From: RGIG3701 sp031553595
Lineage (GTDB): Bacteria > Planctomycetota > Planctomycetia > Pirellulales > Thermoguttaceae
Assembly: GCA_031553595.1 (NCBI GenBank)
Contig: JAVBLI010000036.1
Coordinates: 1 to 64,000 of the forward strand
DNA: 64,000 nt
Direction of reading: 5' to 3'
Shown here: positions 33,176-41,373 of the stretch, piece after piece
Layout: each line of letters starts with the position of its first letter
Numbering within the stretch: position 1 is the first letter of the stretch
Translations under genes and position numbers: made by a program
Notes under the pieces: model-generated
What the model was told of the DNA's origin: nothing
Database searches by the model: none
What the model saw: only the letters and a program-made list of their open reading frames with translations

Positions 33176-35507
33176 ACTGCGGATTCCCGGGCCAGCGTTT
33201 CACCAGGGCTTCACAGGTCTTGACCGCCGCGGGCCAATCTTCCTGCTGGATGTAAAGAATCGCCAGGGCGTGCGGGTATTCCGGCACCGTGGGCGCGAGC
33301 GTGGCGGCCGACTGGAGGTATTTTTCCGCTTCGTCGCGTTTTTCCAGGTTCATCAGCGCCAGCCCGCAATTATACTGCACACGCGGGTCTGTTTTCATTC
33401 CCGCGGCGGCTTTTTCGAGAAATTCGGCCGCCTCCGCTAGTCGCGCGGGGTTCTCGGCCAGCATCAGCCCCAGGCTGTACGCCGCCTCCGGCATTTCCGG
33501 CGAAAGCTTCTGCATTTCACGAAACTCCTGCTCCGCCAAATCCGCCCGGCCCATGGCGTTATACAGCATCCCGAGATTATTTCGCAGCGGAAGGAAATTC
33601 GGGAAAAGCCGGCGCCCGGCATGATACGCATTCAGCGCTTGCGGCGCCCGGCCGCGGTCCGTCCAGTAAATTCCCCGGTTCAGATGCGCTTCCGGCTGGT
33701 CGGCCAGGTAATCCAGACTGATGAAATACTCCATCTCCGCGGTGAGGAACGATTTCCGCAGCTTCTCCGCGAAACGCTCCACCGGAAGTTTCGCGAGAAT
33801 CGCACACGCCTCGAGGCGGATCGCGCGGACGGGATCATCCAGTTTCGGCGTCACGTCCCCGTAAAGCACCGCCGGATTCGGCTCCGTGGCCACCGCCCGC
33901 AGTGCCGCGTACCGCACGTAATCGTCCGGATCATCCAGCAGCTCACGCCCCGCCGCCCGCGCTTCCGGCGTGTGATAACGGGAAAGCAATAAAAGCGCAC
34001 TGGCACGCACCACCGGCCATAAATCTTTCCGCTCCAGAAGCGCGATTAACGCCTTCACACCGTCCGTCATGTCCGTAATCGTGGCCTCCGGCGCACACCC
34101 CAGCCGGCCTTTCTCCAGCGCCACCGCAAAATGCGGCTCATTCACCGTCAGCGGCCCGTACCATTCCCGGCACTTCTCATGCGCCCACTTCGCCGTCTCG
34201 CCTTTCGCCTCATCCTGATGGCAGCCGCCGCACGCATTCGGAATCGGCGTCTTCAGCTTCCCGCCCTCTTCCGGCACCATGCTTAAATCGGGCCGGGGCC
34301 TGCGGATGCTGTGGTCATACCGAATGTCGTTTTGCATGTACGTCGTCGGCGGCAGATGGCACTCCACGCATTTCGTGCCCGGCTTACTCGCGTCCGGGTG
34401 GTGGTGATGGGCCGGGGTGTCATAAAAACGGGGAACATGACACCGCGCACAGACCTTATTATCCGCCTCCCGCATCCCGCCGGTATGCACATCATGACAG
34501 TCGGCGCACGCGATTCCCTTATTATACATGTTACTTTGCAGGAAAGAGGCGTACTCGAAATCTTCTTCAAGAATCTGGCCGTCCGGGTAATACGCAGGGG
34601 TGTCCAGCAGCTCAGGCACGTAATGATCCATGAGCTTCACGCCGGGCCGCCATCCGGGGTACAGGCTCCGCCGGCGGGCGTGACACGCGGCGCACGTTTC
34701 CACGGTCATAACCCAGTTTTTGGTCAAAAGCCGCAGGGACGTGATCCGAGAACTGCCGTCTTCATCCCGCGCGACATCCGATTTCCCGGCCTCCAGCGCC
34801 GCGTTCGCCAGATCCACATGCGCACTGGCGGGCCCGTGACACGCCTCGCACCCCACATGAATTTCGCTGAACGTGGTAGCGTACGTGTTCTTTTTCGCGT
34901 CAAAATTTTTCTTCACGTCCGTGCTGTGACAGTCCGCGCACATGTAATTCCAGTTTTGCAGCGGCTTTCGCCAGTGCAACTCGTCCTCCGGCGGCAGCGG
35001 GTCTTTCGGGTAAAGATGAAACCACTTTTTCTCGCGTGAATCCCACGCCTGCGGTAGGCACTGCACCCGCCCGTCCGCGAATTTCACGAGATACTGCTGC
35101 AGCGGGAAGACGCCGAAAACGTATGCCACGGGGAAACGCTGCATCTCGCCCCGGGCGTTATCCGTTTCGATGAAAAAACGCCCGCCGTCGCGCGTCATCT
35201 TCGCCACCTTTCCGAAATGCGGCAGCTCGGCATTCTCAAAATCCCCCAGCACCGTCTCCGCCGCGGCCATCGCCATGGACTGGGCGTGAAAAGACGTTTT
35301 CCACTCGGCGTACTCCTTCTGATGACAGCTTTTACAGCTCTCGGAGCCCACATATGTGGCGTCCTTCGGGGCCATCCACCACTGTTCCGGTTCCGAAACG
35401 ATTCCCGTGTGCGCGATTCCCGGCTGCGGAAGCGTGGGCGACTGGGCCAGCGCCGCGGAAACAAAAAGCGTGACCCACGCGGTGATGATGAGGCGAAAAG
35501 TGTGCAT
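33132..35507 (-). CDS. exported octaheme c-type cytochrome with HEAT-like and TPR C-terminal region
   Basis: A 791-residue protein starting at the ATG at 35507 (MHTFRLIITAWVTLFVSAALAQ signal peptide); upstream in-frame residues are not signal-like. Eight CXXCH haem-binding motifs are present: CKSCH, CADCH, CEACH, CAACH, CADCH, CARCH, CVECH and CGGCH. These lie in the first half and are followed by HEAT-like helices (EARAAGRELLDDPDDYVRYAAL) and TPRs (AYSLGLMLAENPARLAEAAE). It resembles planctomycete multihaem cytochromes with TPRs, some related to cytochrome c554. A periplasmic electron-transfer or reductase role is inferred. Close by are leftward genes for a NapH-like protein and a ferredoxin. 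Confidence 0.85.
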   Translation of the reverse strand: MHTFRLIITAWVTLFVSAALAQSPTLPQPGIAHTGIVSEPEQWWMAPKDATYVGSESCKSCHQKEYAEWKTSFHAQSMAMAAAETVLGDFENAELPHFGKVAKMTRDGGRFFIETDNARGEMQRFPVAYVFGVFPLQQYLVKFADGRVQCLPQAWDSREKKWFHLYPKDPLPPEDELHWRKPLQNWNYMCADCHSTDVKKNFDAKKNTYATTFSEIHVGCEACHGPASAHVDLANAALEAGKSDVARDEDGSSRITSLRLLTKNWVMTVETCAACHARRRSLYPGWRPGVKLMDHYVPELLDTPAYYPDGQILEEDFEYASFLQSNMYNKGIACADCHDVHTGGMREADNKVCARCHVPRFYDTPAHHHHPDASKPGTKCVECHLPPTTYMQNDIRYDHSIRRPRPDLSMVPEEGGKLKTPIPNACGGCHQDEAKGETAKWAHEKCREWYGPLTVNEPHFAVALEKGRLGCAPEATITDMTDGVKALIALLERKDLWPVVRASALLLLSRYHTPEARAAGRELLDDPDDYVRYAALRAVATEPNPAVLYGDVTPKLDDPVRAIRLEACAILAKLPVERFAEKLRKSFLTAEMEYFISLDYLADQPEAHLNRGIYWTDRGRAPQALNAYHAGRRLFPNFLPLRNNLGMLYNAMGRADLAEQEFREMQKLSPEMPEAAYSLGLMLAENPARLAEAAEFLEKAAAGMKTDPRVQYNCGLALMNLEKRDEAEKYLQSAATLAPTVPEYPHALAILYIQQEDWPAAVKTCEALVKRWPGNPQFTALLEHARRQNGK

Positions 35508-35588
35508 GGCTGTTTTTGGGGTGAGTGACTTTAGGATGATCGTACGCGATGGAAAAGCTTGAGAGCAGTTATTAAATGGATGTATCCA

Positions 35589-35713
35589 CAAGAACAGCAG
35601 CCGGGAATGAAACGCCAGCGCAATGACCGGATAAGCACCGCGGAGCGTTTTCCCACTTCTATCCGGTCATTGCGCGTCATTACATTCCACTCCATTCCCG
35701 GCTGCTGTTCTTG
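35589..35713. repeat. palindromic element, copy 1 (perfect 21-bp terminal inverted repeats)
   Basis: The two 21-bp ends (CAAGAACAGCAGCCGGGAAT+G and its exact complement) enclose an inner inverted pair TGACCGGATA/TATCCGGTCA. It sits between the cytochrome gene start and the purM 3' end. This is the best-preserved of six copies. Confidence 0.85.
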
Positions 35714-35732
35714 TAAATGCCGAGTATGGTGT

Positions 35733-36770
35733 TTATTTTGCCACAATTTCCCCCACCACCCAATTCGGCATGTCCATGGCGGTGAGGCGGGCGCGAATGT
35801 CGGCTTCCGCGTCCGGGGAGACGGCCAGTACCAGGCCCAGGCCCATGTTAAAGACGCGGAACATCTCGGCCGTTTCGATTTCGCCCAGTTTCTGAAGCCA
35901 CGTGAAAACGGGCGGAATGTCCCAGCTTCCGTAACGGATGTTCAGGCCCGTGCCCGGGGGCAGCACGCGGGTGAGGTTTTCCTCCAGGCCGCCACCGGTG
36001 ATGTGCGCGATGGCATGAATGGCCGCGCGGTGGGCGTCTAAAAGTGTCAGCGCGGGCTTCACGTAAATCCGCGTGGGCGTCAAGAGCAGCTCGCCGACGG
36101 TCATGCCGAATTCCGGTAGCGTGTCCGTCACCTTCAGCCCGGCCATTTCAAAGACCACCTTCCGCACGAGACTGAACCCGTTCGAGTGCAGGCCGGTGGA
36201 AGCCACGCCGATCAGGACGTCACCCGGGCGGATAGCGGAGCCGTCAATGATGTGTTTTTTTGAGGCCACGCCGACGCAAAAGCCGCCCAGATCGTAATCG
36301 TCCGCGGCGTACATGTCCGGCATAATCGCCGTTTCGCCACCCAGAAGCGCACATCCCGCCTGGAGGCAGCCGTCCGAAATGCCGGTGACGATTTTCTCCA
36401 GCCGCACGGGATTATCCTTGCCCATGGCCACGTAATCCAGGAAAAACAGCGGCTCCGCCCCGCAGCAAATCGCGTCATTAACGCTCATCGCCACCAGGTC
36501 CACGCCGACCGTGTCATGTTTATCCAGCATGATCGCGATTTTCAGTTTCGTGCCCACGCCGTCCGTGCAGGAAATCAGCACCGGTTCCTCGTAATTTCGT
36601 CGAAACGGGGAGTTTTCGTCGAAATCCAACTGAAAAAGCCCCGCGAAACCGCCCGGCAACTGTTTCACCCGCGGCGTCTGGGTGCGGGTCATCAGGGCAG
36701 GCAGGCGGCGCATCGCGTCACCGTATAATTCGAGATCCACGCCGGAATCTTTGTAAGTCGCTTTGGCCAT
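35733..36770 (-). CDS. purM: phosphoribosylformylglycinamidine cyclo-ligase (AIR synthetase)
   Basis: A 345-residue cytoplasmic purine-biosynthesis enzyme of the standard length; it closes the imidazole ring of AIR with ATP. SCTDGVGTKLKIA at residues 67-79 is the conserved nucleotide/substrate signature and DLVAMSVNDA at 91-100 is the second hallmark. GETAIMPDMY, then VGVASTGLHSNGFSLVRK and HITGGGLEENL complete the family pattern. It stands alone here, without purN or purF next to it; purN is at 62177. A palindromic element lies just past its 3' end. Confidence 0.96.
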   Translation of the reverse strand: MAKATYKDSGVDLELYGDAMRRLPALMTRTQTPRVKQLPGGFAGLFQLDFDENSPFRRNYEEPVLISCTDGVGTKLKIAIMLDKHDTVGVDLVAMSVNDAICCGAEPLFFLDYVAMGKDNPVRLEKIVTGISDGCLQAGCALLGGETAIMPDMYAADDYDLGGFCVGVASKKHIIDGSAIRPGDVLIGVASTGLHSNGFSLVRKVVFEMAGLKVTDTLPEFGMTVGELLLTPTRIYVKPALTLLDAHRAAIHAIAHITGGGLEENLTRVLPPGTGLNIRYGSWDIPPVFTWLQKLGEIETAEMFRVFNMGLGLVLAVSPDAEADIRARLTAMDMPNWVVGEIVAK

Positions 36771-36908
36771 GGGATATTATTGTGTAAAAAAAGGTTAAAA
36801 ACGCGGCGGAAATCGATTTTCGCGTTCAAAAACCGCTCGGCCGGGAAAAAATTCTCCTTTATTATGCCTCAAAATGCGATTTTTTGCAAGTATTGGCCGA
36901 AATCGGAT

Positions 36909-36937
36909 TTGCATTTTGTGGGAAATAGGGTTATAAT
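36909..36937 (+). promoter_or_regulatory. sigma70-type promoter for the DUF480 gene
   Basis: TTGCAT at 36909-36914, a 17-bp spacer and a perfect TATAAT at 36932-36937. Transcription from here would include the small leader ORF at 36961. Confidence 0.7.
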
Positions 36938-36960
36938 TTCGCGGAAAGATGAAGGAGGCG

Positions 36961-37002
36961 ATGAACATGCGTCCTTCGGATGACAGTTTGGCCTCATTTT
37001 AA
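36961..37002 (+). CDS. putative 13-residue leader peptide upstream of the DUF480 gene
   Basis: A 14-codon frame (MNMRPSDDSLASF, stop TAA) follows AAGGAGG at 36953-36958; a second ATG at 36967 has ideal spacing from this ribosome site. It starts about 20 bp after the predicted transcription start and ends 11 bp before the DUF480 start. The ribosome site is better than that of the main gene, suggesting that the peptide is translated and may couple or regulate translation. No run of a single regulatory amino acid and no attenuator hairpin is obvious. Confidence 0.4.
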   Translation: MNMRPSDDSLASF

Positions 37003-37013
37003 AGGAATTTCCC

Positions 37014-37853
37014 ATGTCAGACCATCCCGCGGAAGAATCCACCCCGAAATGGACGTTTTTGAATGCCACCGAGCGTCGACTGGTGGGCGTGCTGGTGGAG
37101 AAGGCGAAGACCACGCCAAACACGTATCCGCTGACACTGAATGCCATTATCACGGGCAGTAACCAGAAAAATAACCGGTATCCGCTGACGGAACTGAATG
37201 AAGACCGCGTGGAAGACGCCTTGGAAACGCTCCGACAGAAGGGAGCCGTGATGCTGGTGGACGGGGCGGGCCGGGTGCAGAAATATCGGCACCGGCTGTA
37301 CGACTGGCTGGGCGTGGATAAGACGGAGCTGGCGGTCATGGCGGAGCTGCTGCTGCGGGGCACCCAAACGGAGGGTGAGCTGCGGGGCAGGGCGGCACGC
37401 ATGGAGCCCATTAAAGATGTCGGCGAACTGCGCCCGATTCTTGACTCGCTGGCGGCAAAGAATCTGATCGTGCGCTGGGGCCGGATGGTAACGCATAATT
37501 TGTACTCACCGCAGGAGTTGGAGCGGCAAAAACAGCAGTACGCCTCCGGTGCGGATGATGGTGGCAACGAAGAATCTTCGGCCTCCGCTTTTCGCGAGGC
37601 TCCCGTTTCCCACACACCCGTCGCGCCGGTTTCTCATGCTTCCGCGCCTGGGGCGGCCTCCACATTTTCGGCACCTGCGGCGGCCGCGCCGTCATCCGCC
37701 GACTCCACGAAAACGGCGAAACTCCTGCAGGAGGTGGAATCCCTGAAATCGCAGGTCGAAAAGCTCACCGACGAAAATGAAGTCCTCTCCCACCTGGTGG
37801 ACGAACTGCAAAAAGCGGTGGAAGACATCCGTCGGGAGCTGGGGATGATATAA
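37014..37853 (+). CDS. DUF480 (YceH-like) family protein with added coiled coil
   Basis: A 279-residue cytoplasmic protein. Residues about 14-185 match the YceH/UPF0502 family, a tandem winged-helix fold: LNATERRLVGVLVEKAKTTP with NTYPLTLNAII, QKNNRYP, then TELAVMAELLLRGTQTEGELRGRA. Function of the family is unsettled; DNA binding is likely from the fold. Unlike the roughly 215-residue E. coli protein, this one adds an Ala/Pro/Ser-rich linker and a C-terminal coiled coil (LLQEVESLKSQVEKLTDENE), which suggests dimerisation. It has its own promoter and a leader ORF. An inverted repeat array follows six bases after the stop. Confidence 0.85.
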   Translation: MSDHPAEESTPKWTFLNATERRLVGVLVEKAKTTPNTYPLTLNAIITGSNQKNNRYPLTELNEDRVEDALETLRQKGAVMLVDGAGRVQKYRHRLYDWLGVDKTELAVMAELLLRGTQTEGELRGRAARMEPIKDVGELRPILDSLAAKNLIVRWGRMVTHNLYSPQELERQKQQYASGADDGGNEESSASAFREAPVSHTPVAPVSHASAPGAASTFSAPAAAAPSSADSTKTAKLLQEVESLKSQVEKLTDENEVLSHLVDELQKAVEDIRRELGMI

Positions 37854-37858
37854 AAAAA

Positions 37859-37942
37859 TGATAATTGATAATTAACTGCGTAGCGTAAAGTTTTCGGCCG
37901 GCGGCTCGCTTGCGTCAATTATCAATTATCAATTATCAATTT
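37859..37942. repeat. two-armed short tandem repeat hairpin (TTGATAA dialect), inverted orientation
   Basis: The left arm TGATAATTGATAATTAA and right arm AATTATCAATTATCAATT flank a loop that reads TGACGCAAGCGAG plus GGCC on the minus strand. It lies between two convergent genes, and its right arm encodes the last residues (LIIDN) of the NapH-like protein. Confidence 0.75.
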
Positions 37943-39328
37943 GCATTCCCCCGGGCATTCATGCGGGCGGTCATTCGGGCAGTAGGCGAAACAGCGGCCG
38001 CAGCAGAAACAGCGGACGGGGTCTATTTCGTATTCCGCGCGGCGGCGGCGTGTGCCCGTCTGGATAAGTTTTCCGCAGAACACCAGCGCGATCCACGCGC
38101 CGAGCCATTTTCCGCCGTAATAAAATTTCGTCCGCACACGCAGCGCGTCCTCATGAATTTTCTCGGCCGGGATGCCCTGAAACTCCACGGCCCGCTGCGT
38201 CCACGCGGGAGAATTCGTGCGGTGAGGGGAGGTGGTAAGGGTGACCGCGGGCCCGGCTTCCGATTTCGCTCCCGACTCCGATTTTAACTCCGCCTCTTGC
38301 GCGGCTTTCTCATGCTCCACGTCAATTTTCTCCTGCACGGCGATCATCGCGTCCCGCCGGATTAACGGGTGCACACCGCTGACGCCCAGCCCGAGCATCC
38401 CGCCGCACGCATACCCCAGCATCACGATGAACGGCGTGATGACCAGCAGCATCCCCAGCCGGTAACGCCCCCGGACATGCTCGCGCGGCGACGGCGCAAC
38501 CGTCGGCGGGAGAATCGCGTTATACGGGCACGCATTCGCGCAAAGATGGCAGTTTTCGCAATTCTTGGCCGTGGTGCGGATATTCCACTGCGAAACGCAA
38601 CTGGCCAGCCGCAGAAGCGCCCCGTACGGGCACATGTACCGGCAGTACGGCCGCGCGACGAACACGCCCAGAATGAGCATCCCCACCAAAAACCACACCA
38701 TCCCGGCGTTTCCATCATGGCGAAAAAGCACCACGTACGGGTCGTGCGCACAGATGAGGAACATCGCGCCGGTGGATACGAACAGGACGGTGAAGCCGAG
38801 ATAAATATACGGGAAAACGCCCAGCGTGTGCTCTAGCCAGTGCGGCACTTTCTTCGGGAAAATCGCTGTCAGCTCCTGCACGGCCCCCAGCGGACAGACG
38901 CCGGAGCAGAACGTTCGGCCGAAGAAAAACGCGAATAAAAGCGGCAGCGCGAAAATGCCGATCAGAAAATACGTCAGCATATACCGCGGGTCCATCACCG
39001 CCAGCGTCACGTTCTGCACGGCTCCCGGCGCGCACACGCACCCGCTGCGGACGAATCCCCACAGCATCAGCATGCACGCCGCGAAGAGCATGATGACCCA
39101 GCGCTTCCGCACGACGAAAACCAGAATCGTCGCCACGACCATGCACGCCGCGAAGACGCCCAGGGCGAACACGTCCTGTTTCGCAAGCGCCTGCGGAAAC
39201 GTCTCCACCGGCTTCTCATACGGTACCGTAAACTGCGGCGGCGGAAAACGCTCCACCGTCCCGGCCGCGAAAAGCGACACGGCAGGCAGAAAAAACGTCA
39301 ACAGGAGAAGGAATATGGTTTTTCGCAT
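37922..39328 (-). CDS. NapH/NosR-like membrane iron-sulfur protein
   Basis: A 468-residue membrane protein. An N-terminal signal or anchor is followed by several helices (FALGVFAACMVVATILVFVV, MLTYFLIGIFALPLLFAFFF, LGFTVLFVSTGAMFLICA and more). CSGVCPLGAVQELTAIFPKK and CRYMCPYGALLRL are the paired CX3CP motifs of the NapH/NosR/CcoG class. CENCHLCANACPYNAI binds a [4Fe-4S] cluster, and near the C terminus CFCCGRCFAYCP forms another. A long charged segment (about residues 345-385) separates the halves. It probably moves electrons from the membrane quinol pool to a periplasmic acceptor. It is the third gene of a leftward operon, 13 bp after a TAT-exported ferredoxin gene. Confidence 0.82.
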   Translation of the reverse strand: MRKTIFLLLLTFFLPAVSLFAAGTVERFPPPQFTVPYEKPVETFPQALAKQDVFALGVFAACMVVATILVFVVRKRWVIMLFAACMLMLWGFVRSGCVCAPGAVQNVTLAVMDPRYMLTYFLIGIFALPLLFAFFFGRTFCSGVCPLGAVQELTAIFPKKVPHWLEHTLGVFPYIYLGFTVLFVSTGAMFLICAHDPYVVLFRHDGNAGMVWFLVGMLILGVFVARPYCRYMCPYGALLRLASCVSQWNIRTTAKNCENCHLCANACPYNAILPPTVAPSPREHVRGRYRLGMLLVITPFIVMLGYACGGMLGLGVSGVHPLIRRDAMIAVQEKIDVEHEKAAQEAELKSESGAKSEAGPAVTLTTSPHRTNSPAWTQRAVEFQGIPAEKIHEDALRVRTKFYYGGKWLGAWIALVFCGKLIQTGTRRRRAEYEIDPVRCFCCGRCFAYCPNDRPHECPGECKLIIDN

Positions 39329-39341
39329 GGCGGGGGATGAT

Positions 39342-39935
39342 TTAATGGCCCTTCGTTTTCATGATATACGCCTCATCCACCGGCACGCGCACCAGCGCCT
39401 GGGCGGGGCAACTACGGACGATCGCACAATCATTGCATTCCTTGCACAGGGCGTGATCGATCTGTAAAAACAGCGAGCCGTTTCCGAAACGGTTACAACC
39501 GTCCACACATTTTCCGCACCCGATGCACAAATCGCGATCCACGGTATACTCGTGATACGGATCCTGAATGAACTTTCGCCGCAGGGCGTTCGTGGGGCAC
39601 ATCTGATTCTCGGCCGAGGCGTCCAGCCGCGCGAAACCGGGATCAAAAAAGCCGAAACACTGCTTGCAGTACCCGCACATTTCCGTATTATGAAAACACC
39701 GCACGGCCGACACGTCCAGTACGCACGCGTCCGTGCATTTCCCGCACGCCACGCACTTCGCGGGGTCAATCTGCCAGACCATTTCGCCCTGTTTCCGCCT
39801 CACCGCCAGCGCTGCCGACGTACACAGCACGGCTCCCACGCCCAGCACCCGCAGCCCCGTGGCGACGAACGACCGGCGCGTGGTCACGCCGTCAAAGTCC
39901 TGTTTTTCTTTATCTTCCATACTCATATTTTTCAT
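39342..39935 (-). CDS. TAT-exported ferredoxin-like protein with several [4Fe-4S] clusters (NrfC/NapG-like)
   Basis: A 197-residue protein. A twin-arginine signal (TTRRSFVATGLRVLGVGAVL) exports it in folded form. Four cysteine groups follow: CVACGKCTDAC, CGYCKQC with a later MCPTNAL, CIGCGKCVDGC and CKECNDCAIVRSCP. This resembles NapG/NrfC ferredoxins that pass electrons between a NapH-type membrane protein and a periplasmic cytochrome. The start overlaps the upstream gene's end by 26 bp; internal ATGs at 39926 and 39920 are alternatives. Context with the NapH-like gene downstream supports one electron-transfer module. The terminal reductase is not identified. Confidence 0.82.
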   Translation of the reverse strand: MKNMSMEDKEKQDFDGVTTRRSFVATGLRVLGVGAVLCTSAALAVRRKQGEMVWQIDPAKCVACGKCTDACVLDVSAVRCFHNTEMCGYCKQCFGFFDPGFARLDASAENQMCPTNALRRKFIQDPYHEYTVDRDLCIGCGKCVDGCNRFGNGSLFLQIDHALCKECNDCAIVRSCPAQALVRVPVDEAYIMKTKGH

Positions 39936-40347
39936 TTCTGACGAAATCCCCGATCCGGATGCAAGCCCCGGTAATAAACGCGGCGATTCCGAGAACCGTA
40001 ATCGCCGCCGTGAGTTCCAGCGGGCAGCATACCGCCGCGACCGGGCACAAAACCAGCAGTAGCGTCCGAAATACTTTTCCTTTATCCTGATCCCAGAAAA
40101 ACATCAGCCCCAGCGGCCACGCCACCACGCTGATGGGCACGCACACCACCATGTACATCAGTTGCATGAGCGGATGCAGCGCCACCACCAGCGTCGCCAG
40201 TCGCGAGATACCATCCTCGCCGTTTCCTCCCGGCCCCATGAAAAGGAGTCCCGCGGCGAGGTAAACATTCGCCACGATCATCGGCACCGCGAAGCAAATC
40301 AGGTAAATCATCACCGCCTGCCACACGAAATGATGCTTTTCCGCCAT
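39910..40347 (-). CDS. small multi-helix membrane protein of the redox operon
   Basis: A 145-residue protein that I do not recognise. Three or four hydrophobic helices are visible (VMIYLICFAVPMIVANVYLA, LMQLMYMVVCVPISVVAWPL, TLLLVLCPVAAVCC, ITVLGIAAFITGACI). It is the first gene of a leftward operon with a TAT ferredoxin and a NapH-like protein. It has a good promoter at 40374-40402 and an ACGGAGGG ribosome site. It is likely a membrane partner for electron transfer, but it has no haem or Fe-S motif of its own. Confidence 0.65.
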   Translation of the reverse strand: MAEKHHFVWQAVMIYLICFAVPMIVANVYLAAGLLFMGPGGNGEDGISRLATLVVALHPLMQLMYMVVCVPISVVAWPLGLMFFWDQDKGKVFRTLLLVLCPVAAVCCPLELTAAITVLGIAAFITGACIRIGDFVRNEKYEYGR

Positions 40348-40373
40348 GTTCGGCCCTCCGTTTACACTCGCCG

Positions 40374-40402
40374 ATTATAACACATAAACGCACCGCTGAA
40401 AA
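40374..40402 (-). promoter_or_regulatory. sigma70-type promoter for the NapH-like redox operon
   Basis: On the minus strand TTTTCA (40402-40397), a 17-bp spacer and a perfect TATAAT (40379-40374) precede the membrane-protein gene by about 27 bp. Confidence 0.6.
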
Positions 40403-40429
40403 GAGTCGCCGTGATCTCGCGAAGGGCGT

Positions 40430-41266
40430 TCACCCCTGCGTCATCCCGCGCTCCGCCCGCCGCAGGTCTTCCGGCGAGTCGATTCCGGACGTGGCCTGGT
40501 ACCCCTGCGGGTAAACCACTTCCACCATCCGCACGGGGATCCCATTTTCCAGAAAGCGGAGCTGCTCGAGCTGTTCCAACTGCTCATACTCCCCGGCGGG
40601 GGCGGCCGAGAAGAACGCCAGCGCCGCCGGGCGGTACGCATACAGGCCCACATGCCGGCACACCGGGCTGACCGGCGTTTTCTCCCGCAGCGAGGCTTCA
40701 TTCCGGATGGCTGGGATGACGTTTTTCGAAAACCAGTGAGCCGTGCCGTCTTTCTTGAGAATCACGGACGTACCGCTCATGGGCGACTCGCGCTTCGCCT
40801 CCCGGAAGCGATCCAACATCCCCCACGTCAGCTTCACGTACGGCGTGGCCACGAGCGTCTCCGGATGCCGACGGAACGCGGAAATCAGGGAGTCCAGGAA
40901 CACCGGCGGGCAAAACGGGTTATCCCCCTGGAGGTTAATGACCACATCTATTTTCGCGTCCTCCGCCGTTTCCAATTTCTGCACCGCGGCCCACGCACGA
41001 TCCGAACCGCTACGGCATGACGCCGGCGTTTCCATCACGGGAATGCCGCGGTCTTTGCAAAAGTCCAGGATTTTCCCGCTGCCGCCGTCCTCCGCATCCC
41101 GCGTCTCCGTGGCCACCAGCGCGTAACAGTCCTCGTGCCGGGCACAGACCGCCGCCGCGATCTCCCACACATGCTCCAGAATCGGCTTGCCACACAGCTC
41201 CGCCAGCGGCTTACCGGGAAAACGCTTCGACGCCCACCGGGCGGGAATGATAATGGCTGTGCTCAT
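40430..41266 (-). CDS. kdsB: 3-deoxy-manno-octulosonate cytidylyltransferase
   Basis: A 278-residue cytoplasmic enzyme that activates Kdo as CMP-Kdo for lipopolysaccharide core synthesis. The N-terminal IIIPARWASKRFPGKPLAEL is the nucleotide-binding signature; NLQGDNPFCPP and the GLYAYRPAALAFF segment are family hallmarks. It is some 30 residues longer than E. coli KdsB. Its presence indicates a Gram-negative envelope with Kdo-containing LPS. It lies downstream of proC on the same strand with a repeat array between them. Confidence 0.9.
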   Translation of the reverse strand: MSTAIIIPARWASKRFPGKPLAELCGKPILEHVWEIAAAVCARHEDCYALVATETRDAEDGGSGKILDFCKDRGIPVMETPASCRSGSDRAWAAVQKLETAEDAKIDVVINLQGDNPFCPPVFLDSLISAFRRHPETLVATPYVKLTWGMLDRFREAKRESPMSGTSVILKKDGTAHWFSKNVIPAIRNEASLREKTPVSPVCRHVGLYAYRPAALAFFSAAPAGEYEQLEQLEQLRFLENGIPVRMVEVVYPQGYQATSGIDSPEDLRRAERGMTQG

Positions 41267-41373
41267 GGGAATCAGGAATAAGGGATAAGGAATAAGGAAT
41301 TAAAAACGGGAAGTTAAAATGGAGAATGTTTGAAGTATGCTTGCGTCATTTCTCATTCCTCATTCCTAATTCT
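41267..41373. repeat. two-armed short tandem repeat hairpin (GGAATAA/GGAATGA dialect)
   Basis: The left arm has AATCAGGAATAAGGGATAAG and GGAATAAGGAATT; the right arm has TTTCTCATTCCTCATTCC. The loop includes GCTTGCGTCA, the complement of TGACGCAAGC. The right arm encodes the last residues (LGMRNEK) of ProC, whose TGA stop is part of the core. Confidence 0.75.
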
